Shown here one piece after another: positions 53,971 through 61,254 of a DNA stretch of 64,000 nucleotides. The notes under the pieces are model-generated. The model was not told the DNA's origin, searched no databases, and worked only from the letters and a program-made list of their open reading frames with translations. Both the position numbers and the translations under genes were made by a program. This DNA comes from Dolichospermum sp. FACHB-1091 (GTDB lineage: Bacteria > Cyanobacteriota > Cyanobacteriia > Cyanobacteriales > Nostocaceae). Position 1 is the first letter of the stretch, and every line of letters begins with the position of its first letter. The stretch lies in NCBI RefSeq assembly GCF_014697585.1, contig NZ_JACJSB010000005.1:115557-179556 (forward strand), read 5' to 3'.

Positions 53971-55065
53971 CTACCGGAAAGGTGGAGAATAGAGTAATCC
54001 TCCTTTTGTCGCTAATTGATTTTGACCACGAGGGAGATTTAGTTTTGTCTTTGTTCCCAAATTGCGTTCATAAATTTCCCCATAATTACCAACGTGTTTA
54101 ATAATTCTGGCTGCGAAATCATTTGTTAAACCAATTCCTGCTGCTAAATTTCCTTCTGTTCCTAAAAAACGTTTAATATCGGGATCTTTACTATTTGCAA
54201 ACTCTACTAAATTTTGAGAATTAATCCCCAATTCTTCCCCTTTGATCAAAGCATAAACAGTCCAGTTAACTATATCACTCCATTGAGTATCACCCTTAGC
54301 AACTGCGGGCGCAAGGGGTTCAGAAGAAAGAACATCATCTAAAATGATGTTATCTTCCGGTTTCGGTAGGGTTGTTCGTCGAGAAACCAAACCAGAACGG
54401 TCTGTGGTGACAGCATCACAACGTCCTTCTGCATAAGTAGCAAAGGTAACATTCACATCCTCAAAAACAACGGGTTTATAAGTCAAACCCCGTTTTCGCA
54501 TTTGGTCTGCTAAATTCTGTTCAGTTGTCGTTCCTGTTTGGACACAAATAGCTTTGTCTTTCAGGTCTTTAATAGATTTAATGCTGCTATTTTTGCGAAC
54601 CATAACCGCCTGACCATCATAAAATACCACAGGTGCAAACTCTAAACCCTGAGCAGTCCCCCGGCTAAAGGTCCAGCTAGTATTGCGACTCAAAATGTCT
54701 ACTTCTCCAGTTTGTAAAGCTGTAAACCGCTCTTTAGCGTTAAGGGGACGGTATTCTACTGCGTCCGGATTATCAAATATCGCTGCTGATACAGCGCGAC
54801 AAATATCAACATCAATACCGCTATATTTACCGTCAGTCCCCACAAAACTAAATCCCGGTAATTCACCGCTAATTCCACAAACAAGCTGACCACGGTTTTT
54901 AATGCGATTCCAGATCACGCGAGTAACCTGTCCTTGGGGAGTATTAACCTTACTCCCTGGGGTTTGCGGTTGATCACTACAAGCAGTCAGAGAAAATATT
55001 AACTCCAGTGTGACAATACCAGATATAATGGGCTTGATAGTTGTAAATAATTTCCTAGACTTCAT
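53971..55065 (-). CDS. natF: Periplasmic amino-acid-binding lipoprotein NatF
   Basis: 364 residues. Signal peptide with lipobox (residues 15-29, ELIFSLTAC then SDQPQ), so lipid-anchored in the inner membrane on the periplasmic side. Solute-binding family 3 (SBP_bac_3): RGQLVCGISGELPGFSFVGT DGKYSGIDVDICRAVSAAIF, FTALQTGEVDILSRNTSWTF SR, IKDLKDKAICVQTGTTTEQN, YAEGRCDAVTTDRSGLVSRR. Binds neutral and acidic amino acids in the Anabaena N-II system (established for the orthologue). First gene of the operon. Confidence 0.93.
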   Translation of the reverse strand: MKSRKLFTTIKPIISGIVTLELIFSLTACSDQPQTPGSKVNTPQGQVTRVIWNRIKNRGQLVCGISGELPGFSFVGTDGKYSGIDVDICRAVSAAIFDNPDAVEYRPLNAKERFTALQTGEVDILSRNTSWTFSRGTAQGLEFAPVVFYDGQAVMVRKNSSIKSIKDLKDKAICVQTGTTTEQNLADQMRKRGLTYKPVVFEDVNVTFATYAEGRCDAVTTDRSGLVSRRTTLPKPEDNIILDDVLSSEPLAPAVAKGDTQWSDIVNWTVYALIKGEELGINSQNLVEFANSKDPDIKRFLGTEGNLAAGIGLTNDFAARIIKHVGNYGEIYERNLGTKTKLNLPRGQNQLATKGGLLYSPPFR

Positions 55066-55196
55066 AAGTAAATAATGGGCGATATTTAATCCTGATCTAA
55101 TCTAAGTTTTGCACAAAAACGTCAAAAAAGCACAAGATATATCAAAGATATATTGAGGATAAGATTTAATTAAAACCAAACTTTCCAGTTCACGAT

Positions 55197-55505
55197 ATGC
55201 TAAATTTTCTCAATTCCCTTCTCGGTCGTCATCCAGAGCGCGTCAAAGCCAATGTAGAGATTTATACTTGGCAAACTTGCCCCTACTGCATCCGTGCCAA
55301 AATGCTACTATGGTGGAAAGGTGTTAATTTTACAGAATACAAAATTGACGGTGATGAAATAGCCAGGGCGGACATGGCTATACGCGCTAATAATCGCCGC
55401 AGCGTTCCCCAAATATTTATTAATAATCAACACATTGGCGGTTGTGATGATCTGTATCGTCTAGATAGGAAAGGTCAACTGGATGATCTTCTTTATTTAC
55501 ACTGA
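55197..55505 (+). CDS. grxC: Glutaredoxin 3
   Basis: 102 residues. Dithiol oxidoreductase using glutathione. Active site W-Q-T-C28-P-Y-C31, then RSVPQIFINNQHIGGCDDLY with the cis-Pro and glutathione contact residues. Short N-terminal lead (LNFLNSLLGRHPERVKA) precedes the first strand. Divergent from natF with 131 bases between. Confidence 0.95.
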   Translation: MLNFLNSLLGRHPERVKANVEIYTWQTCPYCIRAKMLLWWKGVNFTEYKIDGDEIARADMAIRANNRRSVPQIFINNQHIGGCDDLYRLDRKGQLDDLLYLH

Positions 55506-55545
55506 TGATGACTTGGTTTAAATAAACCAAATCACCCAAATCTAA

Positions 55546-55597
55546 CTAGATATTGTGGTGCGGGCATCTTGCCCGCTAAAATTATACTTAAATACAG
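55546..55597 (+). repeat. Palindromic repeat (GGGCATCTTGCCC family), copy 2
   Basis: CTAGATATTGTGGTGCGGGC, ATCTTGCCCGCTAAAATTAT, ACTTAAATACAG. The core GCGGGC ATCTT GCCCGC is a perfect hairpin. 40 bases after grxC, so it could also end that transcript. Confidence 0.75.
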
Positions 55598-55681
55598 TTT
55601 ATAGCTATATCATAGCGATCGCCTGATCATCCTACATGAACCATAAAGATCCCTTCCCTCACCCCAAGAATCGCCCTGATG

Positions 55682-55742
55682 CAAATCAAAAAGGCAGAGG
55701 TTAAGAAAGAATAAACCACGAAGACACGAAGGATACGAAGAT
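55682..55742 (+). repeat. 61-bp intergenic repeat (CCACGAAGACACGAAGG), copy 1
   Basis: CAAATCAAAAAGGCAGAGGT, TAAGAAAGAATAAACCACGA, AGACACGAAGGATACGAAGAT. Copy 2 at 55860-55920 (three changes), shorter copy 3 at 56857-56892. The following block ATTTTGCGTAATTTATAATA (55760-55780) also recurs at 56910-56930. Confidence 0.8.
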
Positions 55743-55859
55743 AAGAGAGTTTAAGAGGTATTTTGCGTAATTTATAATAATTTAACTTTACAATGAGAGC
55801 GATCGCACTTCCCTAGTTTATCTTATGGGAATCCCTTGACTCTCTGAAGATATCCCTCG

Positions 55860-55920
55860 CAAATCAAAAAGGTAGAAGTCAAGAAAGAATAAACCACGAA
55901 GACACGAAGGATACGAAGAT
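55860..55920 (+). repeat. 61-bp intergenic repeat, copy 2
   Basis: CAAATCAAAAAGGTAGAAGT, CAAGAAAGAATAAACCACGA, AGACACGAAGGATACGAAGAT. Lies 178 bases after copy 1 in the same orientation. Confidence 0.8.
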
Positions 55921-55955
55921 TTGCGTAAGTCATCAGTACACTAGGTTTAGCACTT

Positions 55956-56060
55956 ACAGCGGTTTCCGCTCTTATGAGGTACAAAGTTGAATCATGAAAC
56001 TCTTGTAGTGCGGGCATCTTGCCCGCTAGATATGTACCTCATAACACCGGGAAGTGCTGT
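55956..56060. mobile_element. MITE-like element with 27-bp terminal inverted repeats, carrying a nested palindrome
   Basis: Left ACAGCGGTTTCCGCTCTTAT GAGGTAC (55956-55982), right complement ACAGCACTTCCCGGTGTTAT GAGGTAC (56034-56060); 20 of 27 match. The centre holds TTGTAGTGCGGGCATCTTGC CCGCT (56004-56025), a copy of the GGGCATCTTGCCC palindrome. 105 bp in all, no coding capacity. Confidence 0.65.
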
Positions 56061-56194
56061 AAATATACTTCACGGCGATCGCTCACAACCGAACATATTC
56101 GATAAAATTAGATAAAATAAATCATAGTGTGGAGTTTCCTTGCGTCTACCCAACCTACAATAGTTGTAAATTTAGAAGAGGAGGATTTTTAATT

Positions 56195-56467
56195 ATGACT
56201 CAAGCAGTAGAAAGGCAAAAATCTATTTTAGAAATAGTCCAAAATCTAACCCCTCAACAACAGGAGGAGGTTTTAAATTTTATTGAGTTTTTACAGTTCA
56301 AGTCACAAAAATATGATATAGACACAAAAGGTAAATCTCAGCAAAAATCACCAGAGGAATTAGGCTGGCCTCCTGGTTTTTTTGAACAAACTTATGGTAG
56401 TTGTCAAGATGATCCTATTGTTATTGATGATGAGGATAATTTTGCCCAAAGAGAAGAAGCTGCATGA
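56195..56467 (+). CDS. VapB-type antitoxin (DUF2281-like)
   Basis: 90 residues from the ATG at 56195, chosen for the AGAGGAGGA ribosome-binding site at 56176-56184. N-terminal helix pair SILEIVQNLTPQQQEEVLNF IEFLQFKSQ is the DUF2281 antitoxin pattern; the acidic tail (PGFFEQTYGSCQDDPIVIDD EDNFAQREEAA) would wrap the toxin. Overlaps the toxin gene by 4 bases (ATGA). Confidence 0.88.
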   Translation: MTQAVERQKSILEIVQNLTPQQQEEVLNFIEFLQFKSQKYDIDTKGKSQQKSPEELGWPPGFFEQTYGSCQDDPIVIDDEDNFAQREEAA

Positions 56468-56865
56468 TTTATTTGCTAGATACTAATGTTTGCGCTCGTT
56501 ATCTTAATGGTAAGTCTTTGGCAATTCGGCAGCGGTTACGATCAACAAATATTGCGGATATTGCGGTTTGTTCAGTAGTTAAAGGTGAGTTATTTTATGG
56601 TGCTATGAAAAGTAATAATCTTGAAAAAACCCTGGATAGACAGCAAGAGTTTCTCAAGTTATTTGTTTCATTGCCGTTTGATGATGATGCTTCTTTCATT
56701 TATGGCAGAATTCGTGCAGAATTATCAGCGAAAGGAATTATTATTGGTGCTAATGATTTACAAATTGCGGCTATTGCTATGGTAAATAATTTGATATTAG
56801 TAACGCATAATGTCCGGGAGTTTAGCCGGGTAAATGGTTTACGGTTTGAAGATTGGGAAGAATAA
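56464..56865 (+). CDS. vapC: VapC-type PIN-domain toxin ribonuclease
   Basis: 133 residues. PIN fold with catalytic acids D6 (IYLLDTNVCARYL), E42 (VVKGELFYGAMKS) and D98 (IGANDLQIAAIAM), plus the late polar motif LVTHNVREFSRVNGLRFEDW. Cleaves RNA, often tRNA, when freed from antitoxin. The stop codon lies inside the start of copy 3 of the 61-bp repeat (56857-56892). Confidence 0.92.
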   Translation: MIYLLDTNVCARYLNGKSLAIRQRLRSTNIADIAVCSVVKGELFYGAMKSNNLEKTLDRQQEFLKLFVSLPFDDDASFIYGRIRAELSAKGIIIGANDLQIAAIAMVNNLILVTHNVREFSRVNGLRFEDWEE

Positions 56866-56892
56866 ACCACGAAGACACGAAGGATACGAAGA
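56857..56892 (+). repeat. 61-bp intergenic repeat, partial copy 3
   Basis: GAAGAATAAACCACGAAGAC, ACGAAGGATACGAAGA. Its first bases form the last two codons and stop of vapC. Confidence 0.75.
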
Positions 56893-57018
56893 GAAGGAAG
56901 TTACAGAGATATTTTGCGTAATTCCTCAGAATTTAACTCTACAATAAGAGTGATAGCTCCCACGCAAACAAGATAACTGTACTAATAAAATAAAACTCCA
57001 CAATGGGGTTTATCGCAC

Positions 57019-57981
57019 TCAAGAAACCCCATCTATGGGGAGGATATTATGTTGTTCTAAGATTGAATTTATAGTATCAATTACGTTTTGCTTGAACGTA
57101 TTGAAAAGATCAGGAGTATTTGTTCTTTTAAATTTAGTAATGTTTTGATCTGGAATAATTTCACCCATTTTTTTATACTCGTTGTATAATTGTCTTAATT
57201 GTTTTACTTTCTTATAGAGATTGTTAAGTTCTTGTCGTAAATTTTTGTCATCAAATTTAGGAATGGGTTTTGCCAGCAATTTTCGGTTTATAACTCCTGT
57301 TTTCAAGAGAGATATCAAATCTGTTAAAGCAGCCTCAAAGTCCTGATAGCTTGATTCTGTGTGAAATGAATCTTGGAGTGCTGGTCTATCAAATGCGTCT
57401 CTATATATTTTTAATGCTTCAATATCTCCTTGTTGTAGGATCTGCATTTCTGCTGAGAAATTATTTTTATAAAATGGTTCACTTTCAATTAAATGATTCA
57501 ATTGTTCTAGTTTTTCATCTGGAAGGGAGCTTAGTTCATCTATTAAATCCTGTAAATTTATAACATCCTTCTTTGGATCAAATGTAAATAAATTTTGGGT
57601 ATCAAATCCCCTTCGATATTCTTTCTGCTTGTCTCCCAAAAATAAAAATTTCAGAAAATTAAACCGTTGGTAATCTTTCTCTTTAATAAATATACTTATT
57701 GTTTCTTTTATTTTTTTTCGCTGATTTTCAGGAGAAGTAGATGTAACTTGAAAACAAACTTTTTTGTTGTAGTCACCTAAATCAATTGCAGGATATGATT
57801 TATTCTTGGAATTTAAGTTAATTAAGTTATAATCATAGATTGTATTTAGTAGCTTGGCGACAAAATCTTCAGCAATAATATGCTGATCAAAGAGTCTTAA
57901 TCTTCCTCTATTGCGTGTTGACACTTCTAAATAAGTAATTCCATGCTCAATATTTTTTAGAAAAATTTCCTTTTTCAGCAT
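57019..57981 (-). CDS. SMEK-domain protein, possible defence-related nuclease
   Basis: 320 residues. N-terminal domain (1-150) has SYPAIDLGDYNKKVCFQVTS TSPENQRKKIKETISIFIKE, a restriction-endonuclease-like pattern with D67, D70 and F-Q78-V-T80, known from SMEK-domain proteins, which are linked to phage-defence and conflict systems by comparative genomics. The middle (150-230) is helical; the end (230-315) is a coiled coil with a KVKQLRQLYNEYKKMG stretch. No partner gene (ATPase, nuclease, protease) is adjacent. Start ATG at 57981. Domain name from memory of the family; role inferred. Confidence 0.7.
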   Translation of the reverse strand: MLKKEIFLKNIEHGITYLEVSTRNRGRLRLFDQHIIAEDFVAKLLNTIYDYNLINLNSKNKSYPAIDLGDYNKKVCFQVTSTSPENQRKKIKETISIFIKEKDYQRFNFLKFLFLGDKQKEYRRGFDTQNLFTFDPKKDVINLQDLIDELSSLPDEKLEQLNHLIESEPFYKNNFSAEMQILQQGDIEALKIYRDAFDRPALQDSFHTESSYQDFEAALTDLISLLKTGVINRKLLAKPIPKFDDKNLRQELNNLYKKVKQLRQLYNEYKKMGEIIPDQNITKFKRTNTPDLFNTFKQNVIDTINSILEQHNILPIDGVS

Positions 57982-58391
57982 AGTTGATACTAACCCAAGT
58001 TGCTAATTATTAATTCAAGACTTGTACACATAATGATACGTAGTTAGTGATAAAATTCTATCTTCATCCTGTAAATCCTTAAATCCTGGACATCCTGATA
58101 TGGCTTGCGCCACGCTTCGCTATCAGACAAATTCCCTAACTAACAACTTATATTACTACGGACACAAGTGTTGAATCCTGCAATAAAACTTTACAATCTT
58201 TGCGTTTTACCCAGGTAAAATCCATTGTCTATTGAGAATAGAGTCATTAATTGACCAAATTTGGTATCACCAATACCAATGCACAACTTGGACACAATCC
58301 TCAAAATCTTAACATTCAACACTTCTGTACTACGGATTCTTGCTTCCATGCAACATATCCCTTGTAAACTGAGGTGCAAATTCAATCAGTC
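57982..58391. other. Gap after the SMEK gene holding dispersed repeats
   Basis: Contains TCTTCATCCTGTAAATCCTT then AAATCCTGGACATCCTGAT (58061-58099), which recurs at 59131-59169 (three changes), and the GC-rich repeat GCCACGCTTCGCTATC (58109-58124). A 64-codon frame at 58191-58385 is not protein-like. No gene. Confidence 0.5.
58061..58099 (+). repeat. 39-bp repeat ATCCTGTAAATCCTTAAATC, copy 1
   Basis: Direct repeat with 59131-59169. The pair brackets the S1-domain gene and its upstream partner. Confidence 0.8.
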
Positions 58392-58718
58392 CTAACCAGC
58401 TAAAGCTGGAATCTTCAGGGGTACAAGAGCTTTATGCAGTACACTAGGTTTTGCACTTAAATATACTTCTCGAAAATTACTCTCGTTATATCCAACCACA
58501 ACCGCACCTACAGTTGTACCAATTTCTGGATACATTTCTGGACTCATCCCCCCTTCATCTAAAAAGTCAGGGATTTTGATCAACCCCTTAACTAAAGACT
58601 CATCAATATTGACAAAAACGCCAAAGGGTGTATGAAATTCTACTTTTCCCAGAACAAACTGACCTAGCTTATATTTAGATTTAATATTTTCCCAACTTGT
58701 ACTATCCATAATATTCAC
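58392..58718 (-). CDS. S1 RNA-binding-domain protein with repeat-derived tail
   Basis: 108 residues. GTG at 58718 overlaps the stop of the upstream gene (GTGA); the ATG at 58709 is an alternative. Residues 15-90 are an S1 (OB-fold) domain: LGQFVLGKVEFHTPFGVFVN IDESLVKGLIKIPDF and VVVGYNESNFREVYLSAKPS, an RNA-binding surface. The last 20 residues (KPSVLHKALVPLKIPALAG) are encoded by DNA that includes TACACTAGGTTTTGCACTTA (58440-58459), a string that also occurs in the intergenic repeat area at 55937-55956 (TACACTAGGTTTAGCACTTA). The natural C-terminus was probably replaced. Confidence 0.75.
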   Translation of the reverse strand: MNIMDSTSWENIKSKYKLGQFVLGKVEFHTPFGVFVNIDESLVKGLIKIPDFLDEGGMSPEMYPEIGTTVGAVVVGYNESNFREVYLSAKPSVLHKALVPLKIPALAG

Positions 58719-59080
58719 CGTGATTTAAGAACTCGTGGAAATTGGTTAAGGATTGGAAACAAACTTTGAGGAACAACCACCTCAATTCGCTCACAACCAT
58801 CTTTTTCATCATAACGATATTCAAGAGATTTGAAATACTGCTCGTAGCTTGCCTGATCAATATATACCTCAAGAATCCCCTCTTGATAGCTCTCGTTGAA
58901 CTCCTCAGCAATGCTTCTGTCATTTGATCCTGCAAAGTAGCAACTTCCATCAAGGTAGGGGGGATTATAGGGAAAATCAACGACTTGAAAGCCTTCCTGT
59001 AATAATTTTTGACCTTTACCTTTTTGTGGTGCTTTGTAAATTGTAACGCTTAGAGTAGATGCTAATTGACCAGACTGCAT
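58715..59080 (-). CDS. Hypothetical protein, co-transcribed with the S1-domain gene
   Basis: 121 residues from the ATG at 59080 (an in-frame TTG at 59101 is less likely). Soluble, beta-rich, no known motif (QLASTLSVTIYKAPQKGKGQ, VVDFPYNPPYLDGSCYFAGS, ILEVYIDQASYEQYFKSLEY, DGCERIEVVVPQSLFPILNQ). Overlaps the S1 gene by 4 bases, so translation is coupled. The pair looks like a two-gene cassette bracketed by 39-bp direct repeats. Confidence 0.65.
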   Translation of the reverse strand: MQSGQLASTLSVTIYKAPQKGKGQKLLQEGFQVVDFPYNPPYLDGSCYFAGSNDRSIAEEFNESYQEGILEVYIDQASYEQYFKSLEYRYDEKDGCERIEVVVPQSLFPILNQFPRVLKSR

Positions 59081-59130
59081 GAGTAGGTAGAATAAGCTCA
59101 AAACTATTTGTATTTTTTAATTGTTCCCAG

Positions 59131-59169
59131 TCTTCATCCTGTTCATCCTTAAATCCTGGATATCCTGAT
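59131..59169 (+). repeat. 39-bp repeat, copy 2
   Basis: TCTTCATCCTGTTCATCCTT, AAATCCTGGATATCCTGAT, matching 58061-58099 with three changes. Confidence 0.8.
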
Positions 59170-59278
59170 TCTGACAATCCCCCCATTCTCCCATACAACG
59201 GACAAATTCAGAAAAAAGTCAATTAGTCTAAATTTTTAGTTACAGTTAGATCACAAATAAATCGTGAGGGGTGATACT

Positions 59279-60874
59279 ATGCGTGTTTTGCTAGTTTATC
59301 CAATATTTCCAAAAACCTTTTGGTCTTATGAGAAAATTCTGGCGCTGGTTGACAGAAAGGTGTTATTACCACCTTTGGGTTTAGTAACGGTAGCGGCAAT
59401 TTTACCCCAAGAATGGGAATTTAAACTTGTAGATCGTAACATCCGCGCTGCCACAGAGGAAGAGTGGGCATGGGCAGATATGGTGATTTTTTCTGCCATG
59501 ATTGTTCAAAAACAAGACTTATTGGCACAAATTCGAGAAGCGAAAAAACGCGGTAAGTTGGTAGCTTTAGGTGGTCCCTACCCCACCTCCACACCCCATG
59601 AAGTGGAAGCAGCGGGGGCAGATTTCCTCATTCTCGACGAGGGAGAAATTACTTTACCCATGTTTGTGGAAGCGGTACAACGGGGAGAAAAATCTGGAGT
59701 TTTCCGGGCTACAGAAAAACCTGATGTCACAACTACACCCATTCCCCGCTTTGATTTGTTGGAGTTTAATGCCTATGATATGATGTCGGTGCAGTTTTCG
59801 CGCGGTTGTCCCTTCCAGTGCGAATTTTGCGACATCATTGTTTTATATGGACGCAAACCCCGAACTAAAACCCCAGCACAACTTTTAGCCGAGTTAGATT
59901 ATCTCTATGAGTTGGGTTGGCGGCGGGGTGTTTTCATGGTAGATGATAACTTTATTGGCAACAAACGTAATGTAAAATTGTTGCTCAAAGAGTTAAAAGT
60001 TTGGATGGAACAACATCAATATCCTTTCAATTTTGACACGGAAGCTTCCATTGATTTGGCACAAGATGCCGAAATGATGGAATTGATGGTAGATTGTGGT
60101 TTTAAAGCGGTATTTTTGGGCATTGAAACCCCAGATGAAGATAGTTTACAACTAACTAAGAAGTTCCAAAATACTCGCAGTTCCTTGGCTGAATCTGTAG
60201 AAACTATTATTAAAGCAGGTTTGCGACCCATGGCTGGGTTTATTATTGGCTTTGATGGTGAAAAGACTGGTGCTGGCGATCGCATTGTCCGCTTCGCTGA
60301 ATTAGCAGCTATCCCTTCTACAACTTTCGCTATGTTACAAGCATTACCCAATACTGCATTGTGGCATCGCTTGAAAAAAGAAGGAAGATTACGGGAAAAT
60401 CAAGATGGGAACATCAATCAAACCACATTGATGAACTTCATTCCTACCCGTCCTTTAGAAGAATTAGCTAGGGAATATGTGGAGGCTTTCTGTGCTTTAT
60501 ATGACCCAGTTGCCTATTTAGACCGCACCTATCGCTGTTTTATGATGTTAGGTTCAGCTAAATACACAGTACCTGCAAAAATGCCAGAATGGGTAGTTGT
60601 GAGAGCCTTACTAATTGTAATTTGGCGACAAGGATTTAAACGACAAACCCGCTGGAAATTCTGGCATCATTTATTTAGTATTCTCAAGCATAACCCGAAA
60701 GTGCTTGAACAATACATTTCTACCTGCGCCCACATTGAGCATTTTATGGAATACCGGCAAATTGTCCGCGACGAAATCGAAAGTCAATTAGCCGCATATT
60801 TAGCCCAAGGTGCGGAAAAACCCTATATACTCGTTAAAGAACAAGCAGCCGAAAAAGTGGAAGCAGTAATTTAG
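59279..60874 (+). CDS. B12-binding radical SAM protein (DUF4070), copy 1
   Basis: 531 residues from the ATG at 59279, preceded by GAGGGGTGA. N-terminal cobalamin-binding-like domain (RVLLVYPIFPKTFWSYEKIL, VALGGPYPTSTPHEVEAAGA DFLILDEGEITLP), radical SAM core with the [4Fe-4S] ligands in FSRGCPFQCEFCDIIVLYG (CxxxCxxC), then GRKPRTKTPAQLLAELDYL, FLGIETPDEDSLQLTKKFQN and the C-terminal DUF4070 domain (PTRPLEELAREYVEAFCALY). Family members modify unactivated carbons, e.g. hopanoid methylation; the substrate here is unknown. About three quarters identical by eye to the next gene. Confidence 0.9.
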   Translation: MRVLLVYPIFPKTFWSYEKILALVDRKVLLPPLGLVTVAAILPQEWEFKLVDRNIRAATEEEWAWADMVIFSAMIVQKQDLLAQIREAKKRGKLVALGGPYPTSTPHEVEAAGADFLILDEGEITLPMFVEAVQRGEKSGVFRATEKPDVTTTPIPRFDLLEFNAYDMMSVQFSRGCPFQCEFCDIIVLYGRKPRTKTPAQLLAELDYLYELGWRRGVFMVDDNFIGNKRNVKLLLKELKVWMEQHQYPFNFDTEASIDLAQDAEMMELMVDCGFKAVFLGIETPDEDSLQLTKKFQNTRSSLAESVETIIKAGLRPMAGFIIGFDGEKTGAGDRIVRFAELAAIPSTTFAMLQALPNTALWHRLKKEGRLRENQDGNINQTTLMNFIPTRPLEELAREYVEAFCALYDPVAYLDRTYRCFMMLGSAKYTVPAKMPEWVVVRALLIVIWRQGFKRQTRWKFWHHLFSILKHNPKVLEQYISTCAHIEHFMEYRQIVRDEIESQLAAYLAQGAEKPYILVKEQAAEKVEAVI

Positions 60875-60880
60875 AGTATG

Positions 60881-60925
60881 AATGCACAAGTTAAAAATGC
60901 ACAAGTTAAAAATGCACAAGTTAAA
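60881..60925 (+). repeat. Tandem repeat, 3 x 15 bp
   Basis: AATGCACAAGTTAAA three times in a row, six bases after the stop of the first radical SAM gene. The next block (60943-61065) holds inverted copies of the GC-rich repeats of the 34.1-34.3 kb element, and 61135-61160 has GTTCCCT heptamers (STRR). No gene in 60875-61254. Confidence 0.85.
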
Positions 60926-61134
60926 AAGGTTACAGAAAAACCTCTCTCTTACCTCTCCCTAACCCTCTCCTAAGAGGAGACGGAATTGGAAAAGCTTTCA
61001 TTATGTTATGGGAGAGGCTTTGAAACCCCCGTACCCCACAAGGGAAGGGGGTAGGGTTGTGAACAATATTTTCTAAGTAGGTGAGCGGAAAAAACCGACA
61101 CAAGTAACGAAAAGTAAACTTGCCCAAAACCTGT

Positions 61135-61161
61135 TCCCTGTTCCCTGTTCCCTGTTCCCTT
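61135..61161 (+). repeat. Heptamer tandem repeat (GTTCCCT)
   Basis: Four units of TGTTCCC/GTTCCCT in a row, STRR type. An unbroken frame through it (61120-61254) joins the second radical SAM gene, but is not taken as coding. Confidence 0.8.
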
Positions 61162-61254
61162 GTCATAACGACAATTTTTAACGCCAACCTACTTATCTTC
61201 AGTCTTTGTTTAAAATCAAGCTACAAGCAAAATTCAGGGTTGACAATTAATATC

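Noticed and set aside
61120..61254. N-terminal extension of 45 residues on the second radical SAM protein
   Set aside because: The frame runs through GTTCCCT heptamer repeats, and the paralogue starts at the position equivalent to 61255.
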